Assembly: GCA_903864315.1 (NCBI GenBank)
Contig: CAIPFK010000153.1
Span: 1-45,519, forward strand
DNA: 45,519 nt
Direction of reading: 5' to 3'
DNA from: an uncultured Burkholderiales bacterium
GTDB taxonomy: Bacteria; Pseudomonadota; Gammaproteobacteria; Burkholderiales; Burkholderiaceae_C
Of this stretch, positions 1-8,157 are shown piece by piece (the first letter of the stretch is position 1; every line of letters begins with the position of its first letter). Under the pieces are notes generated by a model. The model was not told the DNA's origin and searched no databases. It saw nothing but the letters and a program-made list of their open reading frames with translations. A program made the translations under genes and the position numbers.

Positions 1-897
1 GTGTATCAAATCAACGAGCACCAAGCTTTGGTGGCGACCACCGATTTCTTCATGCCCATCGTGGACGACCCGTTTGAGTTTGGTCGCATCGCAGCAACCA
101 ATGCCCTGAGCGACGTCTACGCCATGGGAGGACAGCCCATTTTGGCCTTGGCCATTGTGGCCATGCCAGTGAACACCTTGGATGCACAAACCATTGCTGA
201 CATTTTGCGCGGGGGCCAATCGGTGTGCCAAGACGCTGGCGTGGTCTTGGCCGGAGGGCACACCATCGACTGCGTTGAGCCCATTTATGGACTGGTGGCT
301 TTGGGTCTCGTGGACCCACAATATTTGAAAAAAAATTCGCAATCCAAACCCGGTGACTGTTTGATTTTGGGCAAACCCTTGGGAGTGGGTGTGATGTCTG
401 CCGCTTTGAAGAAAAATCAACTCAGCCCCGAGGCCTATGCGCACATGATTGCTGCCGCAACGCAACTCAACCGCCCAGGCTCAGCGCTTGCCAAAATGCC
501 CTGTGTGCACGCTTTGACCGATGTCACAGGCTTTGGTTTGCTGGGCCACGCACTCGAAATGGCCAAAGGCTCGAACCTTCAACTGCAACTTGACTGGTCC
601 TCCATCCCCCTTCTTCATGAAGTTCAAGCCTTGATTGAGGCGGGTTGCGTCACAGGTGCCTCGGGCAGGAACTGGGCGAGCTATGGAGCTCACATTGAGC
701 TTGCCAAGGGCCTGCCGGTTTGGGCACAAGACCTCTTGACCGACCCACAAACCAGCGGGGGTCTACTCGTGAGTTGCGCCCCAGGCAGCGAAATCGAGGT
801 CCTCCAACTCTTTGAAGCCTCAGGCTTTCACGAGGCCTGCGTGATTGGCCACGTCCAGGAAAAACCCAACAACAGCGCCTGGGTGCAGGTTCGTTGA
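1..897 (+). CDS. selD: Selenide, water dikinase SelD (3' part, cut by window edge)
   Basis: SelD makes selenophosphate from selenide and ATP, the selenium donor for selenocysteine and selenouridine. The visible 298 residues match the body of the AIRS/PurM-like family: the TTDFFMPIVDDPFEFGRIAA stretch near residues 13-32, LSDVYAMGG just after it, an Asp-bearing AGGHTID segment near residue 80, and a TDPQTSGGLL motif near residue 245. Full SelD is about 345 residues, so the N-terminal part with the catalytic Cys or Sec and the Gly-rich ATP loop lies outside the window. The GTG at base 1 is an internal codon, not a start. The gene ends with TGA about 95 bases before feoA. No selA or selB is visible here. 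Confidence 0.93.
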   Translation: MYQINEHQALVATTDFFMPIVDDPFEFGRIAATNALSDVYAMGGQPILALAIVAMPVNTLDAQTIADILRGGQSVCQDAGVVLAGGHTIDCVEPIYGLVALGLVDPQYLKKNSQSKPGDCLILGKPLGVGVMSAALKKNQLSPEAYAHMIAAATQLNRPGSALAKMPCVHALTDVTGFGLLGHALEMAKGSNLQLQLDWSSIPLLHEVQALIEAGCVTGASGRNWASYGAHIELAKGLPVWAQDLLTDPQTSGGLLVSCAPGSEIEVLQLFEASGFHEACVIGHVQEKPNNSAWVQVR

Positions 898-963
898 TTG
901 CAGCCATGAATGGCAAAGGACCCCATGTCTTGGGCCTCACCCGACTTTGAGACAAAAGCTTAA

Positions 964-978
964 TGCGAATAATTCTCA
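964..978 (+). promoter_or_regulatory. Probable Fur box upstream of feoA
   Basis: TGCGAAT-A-ATTCTCA is a 7-1-7 inverted repeat with six of seven pairs matching, set in an AT-rich context 14 bases before the feoA ATG. It resembles the proteobacterial Fur operator (TGATAATnATTATCA type). Fe2+-Fur binding here would block feoAB transcription when iron is plentiful. The identification rests on motif and context only. Confidence 0.7.
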
Positions 979-991
979 TTTAATGTAAAAT

Positions 992-1249
992 ATGGGCATG
1001 GATTCATTTCATTCTTTAGCAAGACTGTCCAAGCATGAAAAAGCTTGGGTCAAGACCTTGCGTCCCATGGAGTCGCAAAATATGTTGGCCAGGCAACTGG
1101 AGGACATTGGATTTGTGCCGGGTGAGCAAGTGCAAGTCTTGAGCAAAGCTTGGATTGGCGGAGATCCCATGGTGGTGAGGGTTGGACAATCGACCTTTGC
1201 CCTTCGCCAAGCCGAAGCGCAGTTGGTCGAAGTCACCCAGGAGCCATGA
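992..1249 (+). CDS. feoA: FeoA, ferrous iron transport accessory protein
   Basis: This is a small 85-residue cytoplasmic protein with the SH3-like FeoA fold. The LEDIGFVPGEQVQVLSKAW segment and the C-terminal VVRVGQSTFALRQAEAQLV strand are typical of the family. FeoA is thought to modulate the FeoB transporter. It is the first gene of the operon: its TGA lies one base before the GTG start of feoB, and a Fur-like box sits directly upstream. The ATG at 992 has no strong Shine-Dalgarno sequence; an in-frame ATG six bases later is possible. Confidence 0.93.
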   Translation: MGMDSFHSLARLSKHEKAWVKTLRPMESQNMLARQLEDIGFVPGEQVQVLSKAWIGGDPMVVRVGQSTFALRQAEAQLVEVTQEP

Positions 1250-1250
1250 G

Positions 1251-3161
1251 GTGCAAACCGCCACCTTGCATTTTGTGGACAACTCCCCGTTGGTGGCACT
1301 CATTGGCAACCCCAATTGCGGTAAAACCGCCATCTTCAACGCCTTGACCGGTAGCCACCAAAAGGTGGCCAACTACGCTGGCGTGACCGTGGAGAGAAAA
1401 GAGGGCAAGCTCACGTTGGGCGAACCGGGCAAAAACCTGAGGATTTTGGACTTGCCCGGGGCCTACAGCCTGTACCCCAGGTCGCTCGATGAGCGTGTCA
1501 CCCACGATGTGCTCAAAGGTTTGGCGGCTGGTGAAAAACGCCCCGATTTGGCCGTCTGTGTGGTCGACGCCACCAACCTCAGGCGCACCTTGAAACTGGC
1601 CCTGGCTGTTCAGCGCTTGGGCCTGCCGTGTGTCTTGGCCTTGAACATGAGTGACTTGGCACAAAAACGAGGCCTGCGCATCGACCCTCAAGCGCTCGCC
1701 CACGCTTTGGGCATGCCCGTCATTCCAACGGTGGGCATTCAAGCCCACGGCGTTGAACCCCTCAAAGCCCACCTAGTCGAAGCCTTTGCGAGTGCACGCG
1801 CGCGCGCCCCAACGCCCCCGCCCCTGGCGGCCGATGGAGATGCCCCAGACAGCCAAGACGTCCAACGTATCCAAAGCATTCTTCATGACTTGGGACTCGA
1901 TCAGATCCAGCCCGACACCTTGAGTGAGCAAATTGACCGCTGGGTATTGCACCCATTGTGGGGACCACTCCTGTTGGCCTTGGTGCTGTTTGTGGTATTT
2001 CAAGCCGTTTTTGCCCTGGCCATCACACCCATGGCCTTGATCAAAGACGCCAGTGTGGCGTTGGGCAACTTGCTGGGCGGCATGATCGGCTCCGAGCTGC
2101 TCAGAAGTCTGTTGGTCGATGGACTCATCGCGGGTGTGGGTGGGGTGCTGGTCTTTTTGCCGCAAATTTTGATCTTGTTTTTTTTCATCCTGATCCTCGA
2201 AGAATCGGGCTATTTGCCCCGTGCGGCCTATTTACTGGACAAACTGATGGGCAGCGTTGGGCTCTCCGGCAGATCCTTCATCCCCCTCTTGTCGAGTTTT
2301 GCCTGCGCCATTCCTGGCATCATGGCCGCGCGCACCATCTCCAACAGCCGAGACCGCTGGGTGACCATCATGATTGCGCCCTTGATGACGTGCTCAGCGC
2401 GTTTGCCGGTTTACACCTTGCTCATCTCAGCGTTCATCCCCGACACCTTGGTCGCAGGCACACTGTCCTTGCGTGGTTTGGTTTTGTTCTTGCTTTATGT
2501 GATGGGCATCTTGGGGGCGATGGGCGTGGCGTGGCTGCTCAAACGATTCACCCGCGAAGGCGGCCTCTCTCGCCCCCTCATGATGGAGCTGCCCTCTTAC
2601 CATTGGCCCACCTTGAACAATATCGCCATCGGTTTGTGGCAACGCGCCAAGATCTTCCTCAGCCGCGTGGGTGGCGTGATCCTGTTGTTGACCTTGTTGC
2701 TGTGGTTTTTAGCAAGTTTTCCCCGACCAGATGAGCACTTCCAAGGTCTGCCCATTGAGGCGAGTTTTGCTGGGCTTTTGGGGCATGCATTGGCACACAT
2801 TTTTACCCCCATTGGTTTTAACTGGCAAATCAGCATTGCCCTGATCCCTGGCATGGCCGCTCGCGAGGTGGTGGTGAGTGCGCTCGGAACAGTCTACGCC
2901 TTGTCTTCTCAAGCCAGCGACGTCTCGAGCACCTTGGGTCCCATGTTGACTCAATCTTGGAGCTTGGCGAGTGCTTTGTCACTGATGGTCTGGTTTGTGT
3001 TTGCCCCTCAGTGCCTCTCCACCATTGCAACAGTCAGGCGAGAGACCCATGGTTGGCGCATGCCCTTGATCATGCTATCCTACCTTTTTGTGTTGGCGTA
3101 TGCAGCGAGCTTCATCACCTACCGGTTGGCTCTATTTCTGGGCCTAGGGGTGATGGTCTGA
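1251..3161 (+). CDS. feoB: FeoB, ferrous iron transporter with GTPase domain
   Basis: FeoB imports Fe2+ across the inner membrane. The N-terminal GTPase domain shows G1 GNPNCGKT (residues 19-26), the G2 Thr in NYAGVT (about 46), G3 DLPG (67-70) and G4 NMSD (132-135). A C-terminal membrane domain follows from about residue 230 with multiple hydrophobic helices and the gate-like GRSFIPLLSSFACAIPG segment. I choose GTG 1251 because AGGAG at 1239-1243 is well spaced from it and it begins just after the feoA stop; a longer reading from 1182 would overlap feoA extensively. The 636-residue length is on the short side for the family. No feoC follows; the third gene is a SOUL protein. Confidence 0.95.
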   Translation: MQTATLHFVDNSPLVALIGNPNCGKTAIFNALTGSHQKVANYAGVTVERKEGKLTLGEPGKNLRILDLPGAYSLYPRSLDERVTHDVLKGLAAGEKRPDLAVCVVDATNLRRTLKLALAVQRLGLPCVLALNMSDLAQKRGLRIDPQALAHALGMPVIPTVGIQAHGVEPLKAHLVEAFASARARAPTPPPLAADGDAPDSQDVQRIQSILHDLGLDQIQPDTLSEQIDRWVLHPLWGPLLLALVLFVVFQAVFALAITPMALIKDASVALGNLLGGMIGSELLRSLLVDGLIAGVGGVLVFLPQILILFFFILILEESGYLPRAAYLLDKLMGSVGLSGRSFIPLLSSFACAIPGIMAARTISNSRDRWVTIMIAPLMTCSARLPVYTLLISAFIPDTLVAGTLSLRGLVLFLLYVMGILGAMGVAWLLKRFTREGGLSRPLMMELPSYHWPTLNNIAIGLWQRAKIFLSRVGGVILLLTLLLWFLASFPRPDEHFQGLPIEASFAGLLGHALAHIFTPIGFNWQISIALIPGMAAREVVVSALGTVYALSSQASDVSSTLGPMLTQSWSLASALSLMVWFVFAPQCLSTIATVRRETHGWRMPLIMLSYLFVLAYAASFITYRLALFLGLGVMV

Positions 3162-3198
3162 GCGCTTGAGGAATTGACCATGTTCAAGGAGTGCAACC

Positions 3199-3852
3199 AT
3201 GATCAAGCATTTGTGTCGACAAGTGGCGCTGCTGTGTCTACTTCATTGGATGGGACTGCAGTGCGCCATGGCCATTGAAGAGCCGTCTTACAAAACCTTG
3301 GTGCAAGAAGGCCGCATGGAAGTGAGGCTCTATGACGCACGCTTGAGCGCCGTGACACGCCTCAACGGTGACATGGACCAAGCCTCCAATCAGGGATTTC
3401 GACGCATTGCGGACTTTATTTTCCGCAGCAACACCACCGCCAACGCGAGCAACCCAGCCTCAGGGGCTCATGCAGAAAAAATCGCAATGACCGCCCCCGT
3501 CATAGTTCAGCCCCAAGGGCTCAAGGACACCCAGGCAGAGTACAAGAGTTCAGAAAACTGGGCCGTTGAATTCGTCATGCCCAAAGAGTACACCTTGGAG
3601 AGTTTGCCCAAACCCCTCAATCCTCAAGTGGAAATCACGGTGGTCCCCGCCAAGACCTACGCTGCATTGACCTACACGGGATTTAACACGCAGTCCAGGG
3701 TACAACAAGAAATTGATGCGCTCACAGCTTGGATCCAAACCAAAGGCTGGAGCATCGTGGGGGCGGCCCAACTCGCTCGATACGATCCGCCTTGGACTTT
3801 GCCGTTTTGGCGCAGAAATGAGATATGGATTGAACTGAAGCCTTTGCCCTGA
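3199..3852 (+). CDS. SOUL-family heme-binding protein, exported
   Basis: The 217-residue protein has an N-terminal signal peptide (hydrophobic LLCLLHWMGLQ, ending near AMA). A SOUL/HBP domain follows: EEPSYKTLVQEGRMEVRLYD at about residues 27-46, the EKIAMTAPVIVQ motif near residue 95, and a WVEFVMPKEYTLESLP-like strand read here as WAVEFVMPKEYTLESLP. SOUL proteins bind heme or porphyrin, though their role in bacteria is poorly known. AAGGAG precedes the ATG by about 8 bases, and only 37 bases separate it from feoB, so it is probably co-transcribed with feoAB and under the same iron control. Function in iron or heme handling is inferred from family and context. Confidence 0.88.
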   Translation: MIKHLCRQVALLCLLHWMGLQCAMAIEEPSYKTLVQEGRMEVRLYDARLSAVTRLNGDMDQASNQGFRRIADFIFRSNTTANASNPASGAHAEKIAMTAPVIVQPQGLKDTQAEYKSSENWAVEFVMPKEYTLESLPKPLNPQVEITVVPAKTYAALTYTGFNTQSRVQQEIDALTAWIQTKGWSIVGAAQLARYDPPWTLPFWRRNEIWIELKPLP

Positions 3853-3940
3853 ATGCCGGCGCAGCTTTGCACTCACTCAAGCTCTCCCTGGGGGAGCCCA
3901 AGGAGCGCCTGAACCCCAACAAAACCCATTGACTGGGCTG

Positions 3941-5299
3941 TCAGCGCACCGTTTGGGGACCGTAAAAATAGAGCGGTAAAGCGTCGACGATTTGCGGAAA
4001 TACACACAGCAAGAGCACCGCAAACATGATCAAAAAGACAAATGGAATGGTGCCCCACACCACGTCAATCAAATCGATATCGGGGGCAATTTTATTGATC
4101 ACAAAAATATTCAGTCCCACCGGTGGATGGATGAGCCCCATCTCCATGATCACCGACATCACCACGCCAAACCAAATCAGATCAAAGCCTTGAGCACGCA
4201 ATGGAGGCAAAATGATGGGAGCCGTCATCAAAATAATACTCACTGGGGGCAAGAAAAATCCCAGCACCACCACCATGAGGGCCACGGCCAAAAAGAGCGT
4301 CCATTTACCCAAATGCAGGCCCACAATCCATTCTGCTGTGCTTTGGCTGATGTGCAAATAGCTCATCACATAAGAGTAAAGAAGCGACATGCCAATGATC
4401 ATCATGAGCATCGTGGCCTCCGAGAGCGAGCTCAAGAAGATGGGCTTCAAATCCGAGAGTCGCCATGCACCATAAACGACGGCGATGAGCATCAAGGCCA
4501 AGACCGCGCCCAAGCCGGCTGTTTCTGAAGGCGTCGCAAAGCCCCCATAAAGTGCAAACATGACACCCAGGAGCAACACCAAAAAAGGCAACACACGAGG
4601 AATGGCCGCAAATTTTTGCGCCAACGTGTAGTGATCAACTTGCAAGATCTGCGAGGCTGCACCGCCCGCATCGACCACGGCTTGGGCTTTCCTTTGCTCC
4701 CACTGAAAGCGAAAGACTCCGTACATGGCAAACATGACGACAAGCAAGATGCCTGGGCCAATGCCGGCTAAAAAGAGTCTCCCAAGAGACTGCTCCGCTG
4801 CCACGGCATACAAAATCAACGTCACGGAAGGTGGCAACAAAATTCCAAGTGTCCCCCCCGCGGCCACCAAGCCTGCGGCCAAGCGAGAGGAGTAACCTCG
4901 CTGCCTCATTTCAGGAATGGCTGAGCTGCCAATGGCCGAGCAAGTCGCGGCACTCGAGCCCGCCATGGCGGCAAATAAACCACAAGCGAGCGTCACCGCA
5001 ATGCCAAGCCCACCGGGGATTTTACTCAGCCAGATGTGCATGGCCGAATACAAGTCTCGCCCAGCCTTTGATTTCCCAATGGCGGCCCCTTTCAAGATGA
5101 ACAAGGGAATGGTGAGCAAGGTGATGCTGGCCATTTCCTCATATACATTTTGAGCAACGGTGTCGAGCGAAGCATGGGGCATGAAAAAATACATGAACAC
5201 CGTGGCCACCGAGCCCAGAGCAAATGCAATGGGCATGCCCGAGAAAAGTACCAGGCATGTAGATGCCCCAAAGAGTAAACCGATTTGTAGAGTTGACAT
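3941..5299 (-). CDS. dctM: TRAP transporter large permease DctM
   Basis: The 452-residue, highly hydrophobic protein is the 12-helix subunit that forms the Na+-coupled channel of a TRAP transporter. Family features include the opening GLLFGASTCLVLFSGMPIAFALG, the PLFILKGAAIGKS segment, AGSSAATCSAIGSSAIPEM near residue 115, and the LPPVSIILMTAPIILPP and HPPVGLNIFVIN motifs near the C terminus. It is the last gene of dctP-dctQ-dctM and lies 13 bases after dctQ. It converges with the SOUL gene. The substrate cannot be read from the permease. Confidence 0.94.
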   Translation of the reverse strand: MSTLQIGLLFGASTCLVLFSGMPIAFALGSVATVFMYFFMPHASLDTVAQNVYEEMASITLLTIPLFILKGAAIGKSKAGRDLYSAMHIWLSKIPGGLGIAVTLACGLFAAMAGSSAATCSAIGSSAIPEMRQRGYSSRLAAGLVAAGGTLGILLPPSVTLILYAVAAEQSLGRLFLAGIGPGILLVVMFAMYGVFRFQWEQRKAQAVVDAGGAASQILQVDHYTLAQKFAAIPRVLPFLVLLLGVMFALYGGFATPSETAGLGAVLALMLIAVVYGAWRLSDLKPIFLSSLSEATMLMMIIGMSLLYSYVMSYLHISQSTAEWIVGLHLGKWTLFLAVALMVVVLGFFLPPVSIILMTAPIILPPLRAQGFDLIWFGVVMSVIMEMGLIHPPVGLNIFVINKIAPDIDLIDVVWGTIPFVFLIMFAVLLLCVFPQIVDALPLYFYGPQTVR

Positions 5300-5312
5300 G
5301 AAATGACTCAGA

Positions 5313-5849
5313 TTACGAAGACTTCAGTGCCTGAGCACTCACCACTTGAATGAATAACACCATGACCAATAAGCTCATGCCAACGGCCATGCTGCCGTAC
5401 GGTATCCACAAAGGAGCCCCAAAAGCAGAACCTGAAATTTGATGATCTTCAATGGCTTCGAGCAATAAGCTCCAAGATTTCCAAGCAAAAAAACTGCAAA
5501 AAAGCATCGACATCACGTCACTGACCCAACGTCGAACCCGGTCCGCCCGAGGACCCATCACCGCTGACAAGGCTTGAATGGCAACATGGCCGCGTTGTTG
5601 TTGCACCCAAGCACACGACAAAAATGTCGCTCCAACCAACAAAAAGATGGTGACCTCATCTTGCCAATCGCTTGGAATTTTGAACAAATACCGAGCCGTG
5701 GCCTCCCAACTGAGCACACATGCGGCTATGCCTATGGCCAAAGAACCCAAGTAAGCGGTCAATTGATTCAAAAAATCCAGTGCCCTCAGCAACAAGGGGG
5801 CGTGTGCTTGGCTCAAAGGGTCATTGACGGGGTGATCTTGCATGGTCAA
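5313..5849 (-). CDS. dctQ: TRAP transporter small permease DctQ
   Basis: The 178-residue protein has four predicted transmembrane segments, as expected for the DctQ subunit that pairs with DctM. The WEATARYLFKIPSDWQDE segment near residue 48 and the WVQQQRGHVAIQAL segment near residue 80 are characteristic. The gene starts 6 bases after the dctP stop and ends 13 bases before dctM, so the three form one operon. No lone regulator or two-component system accompanies them in the window. Confidence 0.92.
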   Translation of the reverse strand: MTMQDHPVNDPLSQAHAPLLLRALDFLNQLTAYLGSLAIGIAACVLSWEATARYLFKIPSDWQDEVTIFLLVGATFLSCAWVQQQRGHVAIQALSAVMGPRADRVRRWVSDVMSMLFCSFFAWKSWSLLLEAIEDHQISGSAFGAPLWIPYGSMAVGMSLLVMVLFIQVVSAQALKSS

Positions 5850-5855
5850 TCTGCT

Positions 5856-6884
5856 TTAAGACACGGCTTGCGCCATTTTAAGAAAACGATCGCACTCGGG
5901 ACTGCGATTGGAGAAATCCAACCAAGCGGACTTTTGCGCCATTTCGCGCCAACGATTGATGGTCGCATCATCCATGTCCGCGACTTTGGCGCCAGCTTTT
6001 TTGTAAATCACGGCCACGTCGATGTCGTCTTCTTTGGCCATTTTGGTCGCAAAGCTCTCGAGCTCCAAGCCCACTTCAACGATGGCCTTTTGCTGAGCAG
6101 CAGGCAAGGAGTCATACACAACCTTGGACATCAACAAAGGCTCGAACATGTACCAAAAGCTTCTCTTTTGTCCAGTGGTCAAGGCCTTGGAGATTTCCTC
6201 CAGACGAAATGAGATGAGTGAGGTCGACGAAGTCACGGCCGCATCCAATGAGCCGGTTTGCATGGCCGGGTAAATCTCATTGGAGGGAACGCTGGAGATG
6301 ATGCCTCCAGCTTGTTTGAGCATCAGATCCATTTCACGGGATCCTCCACGGATTTTGAGGCCCCTCACATCCTCAGGGTTGACGATGGGCGTTGAACGGG
6401 ACACCGTGCCCCCCGCTTGCCAAATCCACGTGATGATTTTGACGCCTTTGGCTTCAAGTAACTTCGTGAGCTCACGTCCGATTTCGGCTTTTTTCCAGGC
6501 AAAACCTTGCTCATAGGAGGTGACCATGCACGGCATCAATCCAATATTGACCTCTTGAACTTCACCCCCGGCATAGGCCAAGGGGTACAGGGTGAAATCG
6601 AGCGCTGCTTTTCTCACCGCTGAGAATTGGGCCACTGTCTTCATGAGTGAAGAGCCAGGATAGATCTCAAATTTCAACGCACCTGAAGTGCGTTTTTCCA
6701 CATCCTGGGCGAACTTTCTGGCCAAGCGGTCCCTGAAGTCACCTTTGTCGATGGTGCCGCCGGGAAACTGATGAGAAATTTTTAATAATTTTTCCTCTGC
6801 TGCTTGGGCCAAGCCACTGGCGCCCAAGACACCGGAGGCGCACATGGCAGAAGCGGTTTGCAATAAAGTACGGCGTTGAATCAT
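5856..6884 (-). CDS. dctP: TRAP transporter solute-binding protein DctP
   Basis: The 342-residue periplasmic receptor delivers a ligand, usually a carboxylate, to DctQM. It opens with a twin-arginine-like signal (MIQRRTLLQTASAMCASGVL, cut near AQA), then KISHQFPGGTIDKGDFRDRL. The central LKIRGGSREMDLMLKQAGG and VPSNEIYPAMQTGSLDAAVT segments (about residues 175-215) are diagnostic of the family; Arg178 lies where DctP proteins bind the ligand carboxylate. AAGGAGA lies 8 bases before the ATG. Exact substrate unknown. Confidence 0.93.
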   Translation of the reverse strand: MIQRRTLLQTASAMCASGVLGASGLAQAAEEKLLKISHQFPGGTIDKGDFRDRLARKFAQDVEKRTSGALKFEIYPGSSLMKTVAQFSAVRKAALDFTLYPLAYAGGEVQEVNIGLMPCMVTSYEQGFAWKKAEIGRELTKLLEAKGVKIITWIWQAGGTVSRSTPIVNPEDVRGLKIRGGSREMDLMLKQAGGIISSVPSNEIYPAMQTGSLDAAVTSSTSLISFRLEEISKALTTGQKRSFWYMFEPLLMSKVVYDSLPAAQQKAIVEVGLELESFATKMAKEDDIDVAVIYKKAGAKVADMDDATINRWREMAQKSAWLDFSNRSPECDRFLKMAQAVS

Positions 6885-6984
6885 GAAAATTCTCCTTTTG
6901 ATGAAACTGATGCAGTGAAGACTACATCAATGTGCGCGGGTTGAGTAGAGGGTGAAACACCATGGCGGATGAACCCAGTGAGCC

Positions 6985-7002
6985 TATTGAGACAGATCAA
7001 TA
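6985..7002. promoter_or_regulatory. Inverted repeat upstream of the TRAP operon
   Basis: TATTGA-N6-TCAATA is a perfect 6-6-6 inverted repeat about 100 bases upstream of the dctP start, in the 182-base gap between panB and dctP. It could be an operator for a regulator encoded elsewhere. No promoter elements were confidently placed around it. Confidence 0.3.
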
Positions 7003-7066
7003 CGTCCACCCCAGAGATTTGGGCTTTTGAATTACAACTGCAACTGAATGGAATGAATTTGATCTC

Positions 7067-7951
7067 TTACCAAGCATGCACTTGATTGTCAGGGAACGAT
7101 CCCTCTTTGACGGCGAGAACATAGGCTTTCATGGCCGAGAGAATACCGTCTTGACCCAGCATGAAATTTCGAACGAACTTGGGCATTTTACCCAAGTTCA
7201 TCCCCAACATGTCGTGCATCACCAAAACCTGACCCGAAGTGCCTCCTCCAGCGCCGATGCCAATGGTTGCACACTTGGGCAACTCCTGTGTGATTTGGGT
7301 GGCCAACAACTGGGGGACCATCTCAAGGACCAACATGCTGGCCCCCGCCGCCTCGAGAGACTTGGCATGATCGAGCAAAATTTTGGCACTGTCTGCATCT
7401 TTGCCTTGCACACGGTAGCCGCCCAGCGCAAAGACCGTTTGCGGCGTGAGCCCCAAATGGGCGCACACAGGAATTCCGCGCTCGACCAAAAAGGCCACCG
7501 TCTCGCTCGTCCATCCGCCACCTTCGAGTTTCACCATGTGCGCGCCCGCTCTCATCAAAGCGCTTGCTGAGCGAATGGCCTGGTCACGGGATTCTTGATA
7601 AGTTCCAAAAGGAAGATCGGCAATCAACCAAGCGCCTCCTTGACTTCTTCTAAGACCCCGAGAGACGCACTGGGTGTGGTAACAAATATCCTCGAGGGTC
7701 ACGCCAAGCGTGCTCTCACGCCCTTGACTGACCATCCCCAACGAGTCACCCACCAGCAAACAATCGACCCCGGCCACTTCCGCCATGGCGGCGAAGGTCG
7801 CATCGTAGGCGGTGAGCATGGTGATTTTTTCGCCACTGGCGTGCATTTGTGCCAAGCGTGGCAAATTGATGGCTTTTCGCTTGACCATGGGTGAGTCTGG
7901 CGGAAAAGAGCCGTAGGCGGAAAAATCTTTGGGTGAAATGGATTGGGTCAC
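7067..7951 (-). CDS. panB: PanB, 3-methyl-2-oxobutanoate hydroxymethyltransferase
   Basis: PanB transfers a hydroxymethyl group from 5,10-methylene-tetrahydrofolate to ketoisovalerate, the first committed step of pantothenate and coenzyme A synthesis. The 294-residue protein shows [29 protein letters not shown] (Mg2+-binding Asp), [15 protein letters not shown] with its Glu, CAHLGLTPQ, and [21 protein letters not shown]. The start is GTG at 7951, without a clear Shine-Dalgarno sequence; an in-frame ATG at 7888 is possible, but the [12 protein letters not shown] lead-in supports the longer form. panC is not adjacent. It lies just downstream of a strong terminator that ends the acnB transcript. 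Confidence 0.94.
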   Translation of the reverse strand: MTQSISPKDFSAYGSFPPDSPMVKRKAINLPRLAQMHASGEKITMLTAYDATFAAMAEVAGVDCLLVGDSLGMVSQGRESTLGVTLEDICYHTQCVSRGLRRSQGGAWLIADLPFGTYQESRDQAIRSASALMRAGAHMVKLEGGGWTSETVAFLVERGIPVCAHLGLTPQTVFALGGYRVQGKDADSAKILLDHAKSLEAAGASMLVLEMVPQLLATQITQELPKCATIGIGAGGGTSGQVLVMHDMLGMNLGKMPKFVRNFMLGQDGILSAMKAYVLAVKEGSFPDNQVHAW

Positions 7952-7991
7952 AGGTGGTTTGGTGAGTTTGGAAGGATTTTAGCAGTGCCAT

Positions 7992-8030
7992 GAAAAAGCG
8001 GGCCCCTCTTTCGATGGGGCCCGCTTTTTC
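7992..8030 (-). terminator. Terminator after acnB
   Basis: Perfect 15-bp inverted repeat GAAAAAGCGGGCCCC / GGGGCCCGCTTTTTC around a 9-base loop (8007-8015). The T-tract on the minus strand makes it a Rho-independent terminator for acnB transcription; the flanking A/T runs make it usable in both directions. It leaves about 40 bases for a panB promoter. Confidence 0.85.
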
Positions 8031-8157
8031 AATGCTCAGTCGACTGGGTTTGGGCCTTTGCGCAGCCAACTCGTTGAGAACTGCAACTCAAAGTCACAAA
8101 CCACATTTCAATGGGGACGCAAAGCCCTGGACGCTTTGCGACCCCTGTCTCTTGCCC

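Noticed and set aside
1958-2734. 258-codon alternative frame inside feoB
   Set aside because: It overlaps the FeoB membrane domain and shows no family motif.
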